Below are positions 51,440 through 60,636 of a DNA stretch of 64,000 nt, piece by piece; the first letter of the stretch is position 1, and the number at the start of each line of letters is the position of its first letter. The position numbers and the translations under genes are program-made. Under the pieces are notes generated by a model. That model made no database searches. It was not told the origin of the DNA and worked only from the letters and a program-made list of their open reading frames with translations. Source of the DNA: Alteromonas stellipolaris (GTDB lineage: Bacteria; Pseudomonadota; Gammaproteobacteria; Enterobacterales; Alteromonadaceae); contig NZ_CP013926.1 of the NCBI RefSeq assembly GCF_001562115.1, positions 3,844,001-3,908,000 of the forward strand. Reading direction: 5' to 3'.

Positions 51440-52765
51440 ATGATCCTAAATACGTTTTTCGACTTCATACAAGAAAAATGGACCCTGATACAAGCATCGG
51501 TGTATACCTCGACGTTTCTCATTCAAGTTTTGCTCATTGCGGTGATATACGCGCTTGCCTTTATTCTAGCAAGGCAAGTTAGAAAGCCTTTTAAGTTTAC
51601 ACGGGAAGCGCCAAAAAGCGGGGCACATACATTACACAACATGCTATTCAAACTTGGCGGTACACTATTCCCCGTCATTACCATCAGCATACTAAAATTG
51701 ACTACGGTGCTAGGTGAGCAATTTCAGTTCGATGCTTGGGTGCTTGAAGTAGCAGTTGTTGTGGCAGTCATGTTATTTGTTGCTTCCATGATTAGCGGTT
51801 TTATAGACAACCCCGTTTTCGCTGGTTTCATGCGATGGATAGGCTTACCTATTTTATTTCTACACCTAGTCGGTGTATTACCGGTTGTTACCGGTGCGTT
51901 AGAATCGATGTCGTTATCCATTGGTAATGTCGATATTTCAGCCTATGGAATAACAAGGGTATTCCTCTTCGGCGGCTTGTTGTTTTGGTTAGGCCGAGCA
52001 TCGAATACCCTCGGAAAAGACATTATTCGCAGCCACACCACGCTAGATGTGTCTACGAAGGAAGTGTTCGCTAAACTCTTTGAAGTTGCCTTATTTTGCA
52101 TTGTATTCCTGCTACTACTCAACGTAATGGGAATAAACCTAACTGCCCTGGCGGTTTTCGGTGGTGCACTGGGTGTGGGCTTAGGCTTGGGACTGCAATC
52201 TATCGCTTCAAACTTTATATCAGGCATTATTATATTGCTTGATAGATCGCTTACGGTAGGTGATTTCGTAGAACTTGAAGATGGCCAAAAAGGTATAGTG
52301 CGGGAATTCAAAATGCGCTACGCGGTGCTGGAAACTTTCGACGGTAAAGACATACTCGTACCTAACGAAAAGTTTATTAGCTCATTACTTATAAACTGGA
52401 CCCACAAAGATCCGAAACAGCGCTACCGCATCGATTTTTCAGTTGCTTATAAAACTGATATTCGAGCAATGGTAGAAATTATAAAAGATGCAGTGGCCCA
52501 ACATCCTCAAGTTATTAGCGGCGAAGGCATACCCTTTGAAGAACTGCCTGATTGCGAAATTGACAGTTTTGGTGACTCAGGCGTTAATATGTTCGTTGAG
52601 TTTTGGATGGATGGCGTTGATGATGGAAAAAACCGCGTTGGCGGCGACCTTTTATTAACCGTGTTCGAAACACTGCGAGAGCACCAGATTGAAATCCCCT
52701 TCCCTCAACGTGAAGTGCGTGTGGTCAACGAAAATGGTATTGGTATTCGAAATACCACGCCCTAG
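51440..52765 (+). CDS. MscS-family mechanosensitive channel
   Basis: This 441-residue inner-membrane channel releases solutes on osmotic downshift. About five N-terminal membrane helices precede the pore helix and beta domain, recognisable by FGGALGVGLGLGLQSIASNF and ISGIIILLDRSLTVGDFVEL. The cytoplasmic part has LVPNEKFISSLLINWTH. It is longer than E. coli MscS (286 residues), so it belongs to the group with extra membrane helices. Its stop codon overlaps the stop codon of the converging gene at 52762. Confidence 0.9.
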   Translation: MILNTFFDFIQEKWTLIQASVYTSTFLIQVLLIAVIYALAFILARQVRKPFKFTREAPKSGAHTLHNMLFKLGGTLFPVITISILKLTTVLGEQFQFDAWVLEVAVVVAVMLFVASMISGFIDNPVFAGFMRWIGLPILFLHLVGVLPVVTGALESMSLSIGNVDISAYGITRVFLFGGLLFWLGRASNTLGKDIIRSHTTLDVSTKEVFAKLFEVALFCIVFLLLLNVMGINLTALAVFGGALGVGLGLGLQSIASNFISGIIILLDRSLTVGDFVELEDGQKGIVREFKMRYAVLETFDGKDILVPNEKFISSLLINWTHKDPKQRYRIDFSVAYKTDIRAMVEIIKDAVAQHPQVISGEGIPFEELPDCEIDSFGDSGVNMFVEFWMDGVDDGKNRVGGDLLLTVFETLREHQIEIPFPQREVRVVNENGIGIRNTTP

Positions 52766-53247
52766 TAGCGAGAAAGTAACACATCCCACTGCCATTGGGC
52801 ATCACGCAGATTTAGCAGGTCGATAAAGTTTTGATAATCGGCCTGCCCCATAGCATGGGCCACCGTTTTTAGTTGAGCCTTGGCTCTTATGGCTTTTACT
52901 TGTAGCAACTCTAAGCGTTTGTCGGCATTTTCACCAAAGTTACTGTCTAATATTAGATTGGCTTTTTGATTTGCATCCCAAAAGGTGAGCACGTAACCAA
53001 TGAGTTTTAGATGTACACCTATCATCTGCTTACTTTCCAGAACGTGGGCTAACGTAGATGTCGCCAGCCTTTTTTTAAAACCACTTTCCGTTTCTGGTTT
53101 GGCACTATCTGATAAGTGGTCAAGGGCTTCTTTGTATTCTTCAATGAGCCTAATATGCTGCTCGCCCCCATACTGTTCACTTGAAAGTGAAGCCAAATCT
53201 TCGGCTAGTATTTCGAGGTTCACAAGCTGTCGCTGTATAGTTGCCAT
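52762..53247 (-). CDS. Hypothetical helical protein, 161 residues
   Basis: I do not recognise this protein. It has no signal peptide or membrane helix and appears mostly helical, with heptad-like patterns (LVNLEILAEDLASL, RIRLIEEYKEALDHL-like spacing) and a C-terminus with several tryptophans (AQWQWDVLL). It converges on the MscS gene, and the two stop codons share two bases. The reading frame is uninterrupted and no better frame exists here, which supports a real gene. Confidence 0.6.
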   Translation of the reverse strand: MATIQRQLVNLEILAEDLASLSSEQYGGEQHIRLIEEYKEALDHLSDSAKPETESGFKKRLATSTLAHVLESKQMIGVHLKLIGYVLTFWDANQKANLILDSNFGENADKRLELLQVKAIRAKAQLKTVAHAMGQADYQNFIDLLNLRDAQWQWDVLLSRY

Positions 53248-53635
53248 GATTATTTATTAAATACTTAGGTATGCTAGGTGGTTTTATGGGTTATTAGCTG
53301 ATGCATCAGTATCAATCACTACCTTCTCATCACGACTTTGCAGATATTTTCTGCCTTCAACATATCGCTTTCACTACCTGACTTCACTGCTCTGACTGTC
53401 ATGCCTTCATAGTCACTTCTATGCAGTTGCTTCTCTGGCAACGCAAGGAGGTAAATTACAACATTGCTAGCGCGTATTGTTTTTTATCTTAGCTATTCAG
53501 TGTATAGAAAGTTTGCGGCAGGTGCAGCGTTAATCTTTGGTATCTTTCTTACTTCTTTCACGTAGTGTTTAATTTCTTAGCAATAAAAAAACGCGGGCAT
53601 GCCCGCGTTCTTAATAAGTAAGTTAATCTTTAACT
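53248..53635. other. Intergenic region, katG terminator
   Basis: This 388-nt gap holds only the katG terminator at its right end; nothing else was recognised. Confidence 0.5.
53584..53609 (-). terminator. Rho-independent terminator of katG
   Basis: A 20-nt perfect palindrome (53590-53609, arms AACGCGGGCA/TGCCCGCGTT) is preceded on the plus strand by a run of A bases, giving a T tract on the minus strand. Confidence 0.85.
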
Positions 53636-55936
53636 TTAGCGCTTCAAAGGACTGCTTAAGTCATGACGTAAATCGAAGCGGTCTAGTGTCATCACTTTTG
53701 TCCACGCATCTACAAAATCCTCGACGAATTTAGTTTTTGCATTGTCATAAGCGTAAACTTCTGACACGGCGCGCAATTCACTATTTGAACCAAACACTAA
53801 ATCAACAGGTGTAGCTGAGTAGAGCACTTTACCGGTTTTACGGTTTATGCCTTCATAAACCGCAGCGTCGTCTGTTTTTCTCCACTTAACATTCATATCA
53901 AGCAATGTAGTAAAGAAATCGTTGTTCAGCGTACCCACATTACTTGTGAACACACCATGAGTACTATTGCCATTATTTGCACCTAAGGAACGCATACCAC
54001 CAATTAACACCGTCATTTCTGGAACGGTTAAGTTCAGTTGGTCGGCTTTATCTACCAACATTTCTGCAGGTGAGCGATAGCTAGTCTCTGCATTGTAGTA
54101 GTTTCGAAATGCATCAGCTGTTGGCTCTAACAGTGAGAACGAGTTCACATCAGTTTGCGCTTGCGTAGCGTCACCACGCCCTGGAACAAACGGTACCGAA
54201 ACTTCAACGCCTGCATCGGCAGCCGCTTTTTCAATAGCGGCTCCACCTGCCAATACAATGAGGTCAGCCAACGAAATTTTAGGGCTTGATGCTTTACCGC
54301 CATTAAAGTCTTTTTGTATCTCTTTTAACGTAGATATAACAGCTTTAACGGTTTCAGGTTCATTTACCGACCAATCCATTTGTGGTGCAAGTGCGATACG
54401 CGCACCGTTTGCGCCCCCTCGGTAGTCTGATGCTCTAAAGCTTGCTGCAGAGCCCCACGCTGTTTTAACCAACTGTTGTACGCTAAGGCCCGAATCTAAA
54501 ATAGCCGCTTTTAACTTTTTAGCATCGCCATCACTTACCAACTTGTGATCAGTGTTAGTAACCGGGTCTTGCCATACAAAATTTTCTTCAGGAATATCGT
54601 TTCCAAGATAACGAGCTTTAGGGCCCATATCGCGGTGAGTTAACTTGAACCAAGCTTTCGCAAAGGCGGTTTGATATTCTTTTGGATCAGCAAGAAAGCG
54701 TTCCGCTATCTTGCGATATTCAGGGTCGTACTTAAGGGCGAGGTCTGCTGTTGTCATCACTGGCGCGTGTCGCTTCCCTTCTACATGAGCGTCTGGCACT
54801 GCGGTTTGCGCCGACTCATCAGTAGGTATCCATTGAATAGCGCCTGCAGGGCTACGAGTTTGTTTCCACTCAAAACCTAATAGATTTTGTAGATATAAAC
54901 TGGTCCATCGCGTTGGAAGCTGCGTCCACGCCCCTTCTAAACCACTCGTAACTGTATCTTCAGAATGCCCCTTGCCGCAGTTGTTTTTCCAACCTAAGCC
55001 TTGTTCTTCAAGACCTGCACCACCAGGCTCTGCTTCTAAACAGTCGGCAGGCTTGTGAGCGCCGTGCATCTTACCAAAGGTATGTCCACCTGCGATTAGC
55101 GCCACTGTTTCCTCATCGTTCATGGCCATACGATTAAATGCGGTACGAATATTCTTCGCTGATCCCATAGGATCAGGTACACCTTTAGGCCCTTCTGGAT
55201 TAACGTAAATTAAACCCATGTGAGTCGCGCCTAGTGGGCGTTGAAGCTCACCGCCTTTTTCTTCGCGATCACTCGCCAACATTTCTACTTCTGGCCCCCA
55301 ATAAACCATATCAGGTTCCCAGTCATCTGTTCGACCACCGGCATAACCATAGGTATCAAAACCCATGTTTTCCATACCTACCGTGCCGGCAAGTATCATG
55401 AGATCTCCCCACGATAATGCTTTACCGTACTTTTGCTTTATTGGCCAAAGTAATCGGCGTGCTTTATCTAAGCTTGCATTATCAGGCCAGCTATTAAGCG
55501 GGTCGAAGCGCATTTGACCACCGTCGCCCCCGCCTCGACCATCTAACGTACGGTATGTACCTGCACTGTGCCATGAAAGTCGAATAAAGAAAGGGCCATA
55601 GTTTCCATAATCTGCTGGCCACCAATCTTGCGAAGTGGTCAGTAATTCATTCACATCAGCTTTAACTTGGTCTAAATCAAGTGAGGAGAATGCTTTTGCA
55701 TAGTCAAAGTCGTCACCAAGTGGGTTTGAGCGGCTATCGTGGTCTCTAAGTTGAGATAAGTTTAATTGTTCTGGCCACCAAAAATTATTCGTTCTTGCTT
55801 GAAAAGGTTGAACCATGCCAGTCCCTTTTGCGCCGGCTGGCTTGCTAATTTCATTGTCAGCAAATGAATGCGAAGTACCTAGCGCCAACGAAATCAGACC
55901 TGCTAATGTAGCTTTGCGTACCCTGGTAATTTTCAT
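53636..55936 (-). CDS. katG: Catalase-peroxidase KatG, Sec-exported form
   Basis: This haem enzyme has catalase and peroxidase activity. The start chosen is ATG 55936, with GGGA 8 nt upstream, giving 766 residues; the frame is open to 55972. The first 26 residues are a signal peptide ([20 protein letters not shown] ... SHSFA), so the enzyme is predicted to be periplasmic, unlike typical cytoplasmic KatG. The cross-linked cofactor triad is intact: Trp122 (in [11 protein letters not shown]), Tyr244 (in GLIYVNPEG) and Met270 (in FNRMAMND). Proximal His285 is in GGHTFGK. The spacings 122 and 26 equal those of the mycobacterial enzyme. Both the N-terminal and C-terminal peroxidase halves are complete. 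Confidence 0.95.
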   Translation of the reverse strand: MKITRVRKATLAGLISLALGTSHSFADNEISKPAGAKGTGMVQPFQARTNNFWWPEQLNLSQLRDHDSRSNPLGDDFDYAKAFSSLDLDQVKADVNELLTTSQDWWPADYGNYGPFFIRLSWHSAGTYRTLDGRGGGDGGQMRFDPLNSWPDNASLDKARRLLWPIKQKYGKALSWGDLMILAGTVGMENMGFDTYGYAGGRTDDWEPDMVYWGPEVEMLASDREEKGGELQRPLGATHMGLIYVNPEGPKGVPDPMGSAKNIRTAFNRMAMNDEETVALIAGGHTFGKMHGAHKPADCLEAEPGGAGLEEQGLGWKNNCGKGHSEDTVTSGLEGAWTQLPTRWTSLYLQNLLGFEWKQTRSPAGAIQWIPTDESAQTAVPDAHVEGKRHAPVMTTADLALKYDPEYRKIAERFLADPKEYQTAFAKAWFKLTHRDMGPKARYLGNDIPEENFVWQDPVTNTDHKLVSDGDAKKLKAAILDSGLSVQQLVKTAWGSAASFRASDYRGGANGARIALAPQMDWSVNEPETVKAVISTLKEIQKDFNGGKASSPKISLADLIVLAGGAAIEKAAADAGVEVSVPFVPGRGDATQAQTDVNSFSLLEPTADAFRNYYNAETSYRSPAEMLVDKADQLNLTVPEMTVLIGGMRSLGANNGNSTHGVFTSNVGTLNNDFFTTLLDMNVKWRKTDDAAVYEGINRKTGKVLYSATPVDLVFGSNSELRAVSEVYAYDNAKTKFVEDFVDAWTKVMTLDRFDLRHDLSSPLKR

Positions 55937-56443
55937 GTTGTTGTCCCATTTTAGTGTGTTTACCCGCCGCACGTGAATAGGTACGAAAAGTCACCTACCC
56001 ATAACACTTCGCGGTTAACAATTATTTCACATAACTAAGATAGTTAGAGGTTAGCTTAAAAGACAGTTAATAAATTGAATGAACCCGATAGGAAATACTG
56101 ATTAAGATATTTTGTGCTTAGACATCGCATCCCCAAAAAGTATTTTGTTCACATTAGTCTTGAAGGAAGATATTGCGTATTTAAGGCGCTATGTACTCTT
56201 TTCATACTGTAAGAAAGTTATGCCGTACAACTTTTAATCGGCGGCTAAAACTTGTTCAATACCAATCAAACATTAAGTTAGATCGTGAAACTCTTTCCCA
56301 CTATTTCCCTCATTTAAGACAATTTTACGCTGGCACGCCGATTGAATAGTCAGTGTTATCAAACGTGAAGCATTTCATCTTCACGTGGATCTTCCTTTAC
56401 TGGAAGCTAATGGAACGTTGGAAATTAAAACGAGGATGTCATT
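55937..56443. other. Divergent region katG / outer-membrane protein
   Basis: This 507-nt gap has an 8-bp hairpin (ACGTGAAG at 56363-56370 with CTTCACGT at 56379-56386) in the leader of the outer-membrane protein gene. No ORF or clear OxyR site was seen. Confidence 0.5.
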
Positions 56444-57022
56444 ATGAAAAACACACTTACAGCACTTGCAGGTATTGCAGCACTTACATCATTCGGTAGT
56501 TACGCTCAGTCGAATGACTACTCCGTCGACGAAAGTGGCTTTTATGTCGGTGGTAACTACGGATACCTTCGCGTAGAAGGTGAAGACGATTTTGATGACG
56601 ACAAAGATGTATGGCAGGGATTACTAGGCTATAAATTTAACGAGTGGGTTGCGGTAGAAGGTAGTTTCATCGATTTCGGTGACTATGGCAACGATATCGC
56701 TGGCGGGGATACCGATGGGTACACGGCAGCAATTAAGGGTATCCTTCCGGTAACAGACCGTTTCTCTTTGTACGCGAAAGTAGGTCAATTATGGTCAGAA
56801 ACTGAATACAATTTAGGTGGTATTTCTAGCGACTACGATGACGAAAGTCTTTTCGTTGGCGCAGGTTTAAGCTACGCCATTACTAAAAACTTTTTGGTTA
56901 ACGCCGAATACACAGTGTACGACGCAGAGCTAGATGCGGACGAAGCAGTAGATGATATCGACGACACTAATTTCGAGACAGACCTGAAGCAGGCAAGCAT
57001 CGGTGTTGAGTACCGATTCTAA
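56444..57022 (+). CDS. Small outer-membrane beta-barrel protein (OmpA/OmpW-like)
   Basis: This 192-residue protein has a signal peptide (MKNTLTALAGIAALTSFGSYA). The mature part is a pattern of alternating hydrophobic strands with acidic loops (FYVGGNYGYLRVEG, WVAVEGSFIDFGDYG, FSLYAKVGQLW, LFVGAGLSYAI) and ends in YRF. The terminal Phe is the signal for barrel assembly, and eight strands fit the size. Loops are rich in Asp and Glu, as in many marine outer-membrane proteins. The specific role is unknown. A strong terminator follows. Confidence 0.85.
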   Translation: MKNTLTALAGIAALTSFGSYAQSNDYSVDESGFYVGGNYGYLRVEGEDDFDDDKDVWQGLLGYKFNEWVAVEGSFIDFGDYGNDIAGGDTDGYTAAIKGILPVTDRFSLYAKVGQLWSETEYNLGGISSDYDDESLFVGAGLSYAITKNFLVNAEYTVYDAELDADEAVDDIDDTNFETDLKQASIGVEYRF

Positions 57023-57050
57023 ATACCAAAGTTAATTGAGTTATACCTAA

Positions 57051-57078
57051 ATGCGGCGCTGCAAAGCGCCGCATTTTT
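57051..57078 (+). terminator. Rho-independent terminator after the barrel gene
   Basis: The stem ATGCGGCGCT (57051-57060)/AGCGCCGCAT (57065-57074) has a GCAA tetraloop followed by TTTT. Confidence 0.9.
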
Positions 57079-57195
57079 ATTTGCATCCCTTGCTATAAAC
57101 AGTTACCTCAAAAACAGATAAATGATTATCAAGCTAACCACATGTTTTTGAGATAGCATAAATAATTCATATAACCGAATAACGGCAGAGACTCC

Positions 57196-59046
57196 ATGCT
57201 AACACTTGCTCTTATCTACCTTGGTGCTGCGCTAATTGCTGTACCTATTGCTAAACGATTGGGTTTGGGCTCAGTGCTAGGCTATCTCATTGCCGGCATT
57301 CTTATAGGACCATTTGTTTTATCGCTAGTAGGCGACCAAACCGAAGTCATGCATTTCGCCGAGTTTGGAGTAGTAATGATGCTGTTTCTTATTGGGCTGG
57401 AGTTGCAACCTTCCCGCTTATGGACGTTACGCCATTCCATAGTAGGCCTAGGTGGGCTGCAAGTGCTACTTTCTACTGGGGCTATCTTTGCCATTACCTA
57501 TTACGGATTAGGGCTTGCTTGGCAAAGCGCATTAGCAATTGGCTTGATGTTAGCCCTCTCATCAACCGCTATTGTTATTCAATCATTGGAAGAGAAAGGC
57601 TGGTTAAAATTAGACGCAGGGCAAAATAGTTTCTCGGTACTGTTATTTCAAGATATCGCCGTTATCCCTATTTTGGCACTTATGCCGTTACTCTCATTTC
57701 TTCCCGCCAGTGCCGTTGATGGTTCGAGCCACTCTCTAGTATCGGATTGGTCAGCCATGGGTAAAGTGGGTATTTCTATTGCCGTGATTGTTACCATTAT
57801 CCTAGCGGGCAAATACATTTCCACCCCTATATTCAGGTACATATCCCAAACCCACATGCGAGAAATATTCACGGTTTTCGCGCTATTCTTAGTGATTGCA
57901 ATAGCACTACTCATGCAGACCGTGGGCCTTTCTCCGGCTCTAGGCACTTTCTTGGCGGGCGTGGTGCTTGCAGAAAGTGAGTTTAGGCATGAACTAGAAG
58001 CTGATATTGAACCCTTCAAAGGGCTGCTACTAGGGCTATTTTTCGTTACCGTTGGCGCATCCATTGATTTCGGATTATTAGCTGAGAACAGTTTACTTAT
58101 TTTGCTGCTGGTTGTTGGCCTTGTCGCTATTAAAGGCTTAGTACTTTATGGCTTAGCCCATCTGTTTTCGATAAATTCTCGTCAACGATTGTTATTCACG
58201 TTAGCCCTAGCACAAGGCGGGGAATTTGCCTTCGTGTTGCTTTCGCTATCTCGAGAATTAAGTATTTTAAGTTCTGAGGAAGCTAATATTGTCACCTTAG
58301 TAGTGGCGCTTTCCATGGTTATTACCCCATTACTGTTAATGATTTACGACCGCGCACAGAAATTTCAAAAGTCATCAGCACCTGCATTTGATAAACCTGA
58401 GGAAATAGAAGCTTCTCGACACGTGATTATTGCGGGCTACGGTAGATTCGGACAAGTTATTGGACGACTGTTGAAAGCCCAAGGTTATGAAGTAAGTGTG
58501 CTTGATCATAGCCCTAGTCAAATCGACTTGTTGAGACGATTTGGCAACAAAGTTTTCTACGGCGACGCCGCCAGAAAAGAATTATTAGAAGCAGCAGGGG
58601 CGAACACCGCCGATCTGCTTGTTATCGCCATTGATGATCCACACAAAACAATTGAAATTATCGACATTGCCCGTAAGCACTATCCAAACTTGAAGCTAGC
58701 GGTTCGTGCTAGAGACCGGCGACATGCTTATGAGCTTATCCGTATGAAGGTCGGCACGTTTAACCGAGAGACTTTCGACTCAGCATTGGTACTTGCGGTT
58801 GAATCGTTAAAATTATTAGGGAACGATGATATCGACGCCGAACGTGCAGGAAGATTATTTAGAGAACATGATGTTGAGTCTATGAATTTACTTGCTGAGT
58901 TGTGGGGCGACGACCACTCTTATGGCGTAGCAATTAAACAGCGGATGGATGACCTCACCCAAGTATTAGCACAAGATACTGAAGCAAAAGATAAGTTTAA
59001 TACCTGCGACAGTACCGTTAATCCCAACCAGGCTAAAGAAGAGTAA
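57196..59046 (+). CDS. KefB/KefC-type monovalent cation:proton antiporter (CPA2)
   Basis: This 616-residue inner-membrane protein has about 12-13 membrane helices in residues 1-390, including the CPA2 segments LGSVLGYLIAGILIGP and LSPALGTFLAGVVLAESEFR. A cytoplasmic RCK/TrkA-N domain with a nucleotide-binding turn (VIIAGYGRFGQVIGRLL) then runs from about 410 to 530. Kef proteins are potassium efflux systems gated by glutathione adducts. No ancillary KefF/KefG gene is next to it, so glutathione control is not shown. It is a single gene by layout. Confidence 0.88.
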   Translation: MLTLALIYLGAALIAVPIAKRLGLGSVLGYLIAGILIGPFVLSLVGDQTEVMHFAEFGVVMMLFLIGLELQPSRLWTLRHSIVGLGGLQVLLSTGAIFAITYYGLGLAWQSALAIGLMLALSSTAIVIQSLEEKGWLKLDAGQNSFSVLLFQDIAVIPILALMPLLSFLPASAVDGSSHSLVSDWSAMGKVGISIAVIVTIILAGKYISTPIFRYISQTHMREIFTVFALFLVIAIALLMQTVGLSPALGTFLAGVVLAESEFRHELEADIEPFKGLLLGLFFVTVGASIDFGLLAENSLLILLLVVGLVAIKGLVLYGLAHLFSINSRQRLLFTLALAQGGEFAFVLLSLSRELSILSSEEANIVTLVVALSMVITPLLLMIYDRAQKFQKSSAPAFDKPEEIEASRHVIIAGYGRFGQVIGRLLKAQGYEVSVLDHSPSQIDLLRRFGNKVFYGDAARKELLEAAGANTADLLVIAIDDPHKTIEIIDIARKHYPNLKLAVRARDRRHAYELIRMKVGTFNRETFDSALVLAVESLKLLGNDDIDAERAGRLFREHDVESMNLLAELWGDDHSYGVAIKQRMDDLTQVLAQDTEAKDKFNTCDSTVNPNQAKEE

Positions 59047-59168
59047 GGTTAAAAAGGATGAGGCTAAACAAGGGTGATACTGAATAAGGGCAAAACTTCA
59101 ACGAAAGATTAGCCATAATAAAGTATAGGATTTAATAACTTTATCTAATTTACAATACCAGCCTTAGG

Positions 59169-60395
59169 ATGAGTGCCCTATTGCACTTTTTATACTTTGG
59201 TATAATTCTGCCTCGAATCAATCTTAAGGGCTGTGTGTTGTATTTTTTTCTAGCCACCTGCATTCTTGTTTCTATCTCGGTATGTGCGGCACTTTGCGGC
59301 TACTTCACGATAAAAACGGTATATCAGAAAAAGACAATATTCCGCTACTGGTCAATTGCCAGTGGCTTGCTTTGCGGTAGCTTAGTTACTCGCCTTTGCG
59401 ACACCCTATTTGCACTCCCCTCTTCTTTTTTTATTTTAGGGCTGATTGCTCTTTTAGTAGGCTTCTATCAGATATTTTTGGGGTTAGAGTCGCTTCAAAA
59501 GCACAAAGACTACAAACTTAACCGCCATGCACTTCCTGTACTCGGGGTGGGTGTAAGTGGAATTTGCGTGTTATGGACAATGCCTGCACTGGCCGAATCT
59601 GTGGCCATGTTTTTTTGTGCTGCGCTTGTGCTGTTGAGCGAGGGCGTACTGTATAACGATAATAGAGTAAAAGAGGAAAGGCGCGCCTTACTCCGCCGTT
59701 TGCTGCTTATCTCCTCTTTTTCGCTTTTCTTACATGGCACGGTATCGGTGGTAAATTCTATTACCGGCGGTATGGATGATTTATCGTTGCTGTACCAATT
59801 CACTTCTATGCAAATGGTGATAAGTGCAGCATTAATTGTTTTATCGTTGATGCGATGCAGCACAGAGCCAGCTTCTCAATCACGTTATGCTCGTTCGCTT
59901 AGTCGCTCTGGTGCAGTGGTACTAACCCGTGACGATTTTATTCAACAAGCCATAAAGAAACTTCAACACACTGATAAAGATGAAAACGTGCTCTTGCTAG
60001 TTGAAATAGATGGCTATCAGGAAGTTATCGATAACTACGGTGCAAGTGCCGGTGAAAGCGCCAGTTATCAAGTGGGCCAGTCTCTCATTCATTTTACCCG
60101 CTCCAATGATATAGCAGGGCAAATAAGTGAGAGTAAATTTGCGATTATGCTAAGCGGTGTCACCATTGATTCGGTTCATGTAGTCGCAGATAGATTAGTG
60201 AAACAAGTGTTCTCTAAAAATGTCCAAACACTGGAAAGCGCCCCCATGTTTACTGCCAGTATTGGTATTGCGCCTTCATCTGATATCGTATTTTCGTGGC
60301 AACAAGGAGAGCCCTTCGATGTAGCCAGCATTAAACGGCAAGATGGAACCAGTTTGGTTTACATGCTGCCATCGCTTTTAACGGCTACGCTGTAA
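59169..60395 (+). CDS. Membrane protein with degenerate GGDEF domain
   Basis: This 408-residue protein has about six to seven membrane helices in residues 1-225, followed by a diguanylate-cyclase-like domain (about 250-390). The fold marks are present (ENVLLLVEIDGYQEVIDNYG and a helix with GQSLIHFTRSNDIAGQI). The catalytic GGDEF signature reads SESKF, so it should not make cyclic-di-GMP. It could bind GTP or another ligand, or act as a structural sensor. The first ATG (59169) has no strong ribosome site. Confidence 0.75.
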   Translation: MSALLHFLYFGIILPRINLKGCVLYFFLATCILVSISVCAALCGYFTIKTVYQKKTIFRYWSIASGLLCGSLVTRLCDTLFALPSSFFILGLIALLVGFYQIFLGLESLQKHKDYKLNRHALPVLGVGVSGICVLWTMPALAESVAMFFCAALVLLSEGVLYNDNRVKEERRALLRRLLLISSFSLFLHGTVSVVNSITGGMDDLSLLYQFTSMQMVISAALIVLSLMRCSTEPASQSRYARSLSRSGAVVLTRDDFIQQAIKKLQHTDKDENVLLLVEIDGYQEVIDNYGASAGESASYQVGQSLIHFTRSNDIAGQISESKFAIMLSGVTIDSVHVVADRLVKQVFSKNVQTLESAPMFTASIGIAPSSDIVFSWQQGEPFDVASIKRQDGTSLVYMLPSLLTATL

Positions 60396-60636
60396 ATTAT
60401 ATGCTTTAACACCCCATCTTTAGCTCATCCGTTCATTACGCCTCAATTACTCTATTTCTGTGAAAAAGTTACACTTTAAAATTTTAGCCAATTGAAAAAT
60501 TTTCACTGAAAAATCCTTAAAACCAATAATATTAATAAGTTAGCGTTCAAACTTACCACTACAGTGATCCGGAACGTTTCCTGCAACTTCTCACGTATAT
60601 TTACTTTATTACACGGAAGCGATTTCGGGAGACGAC

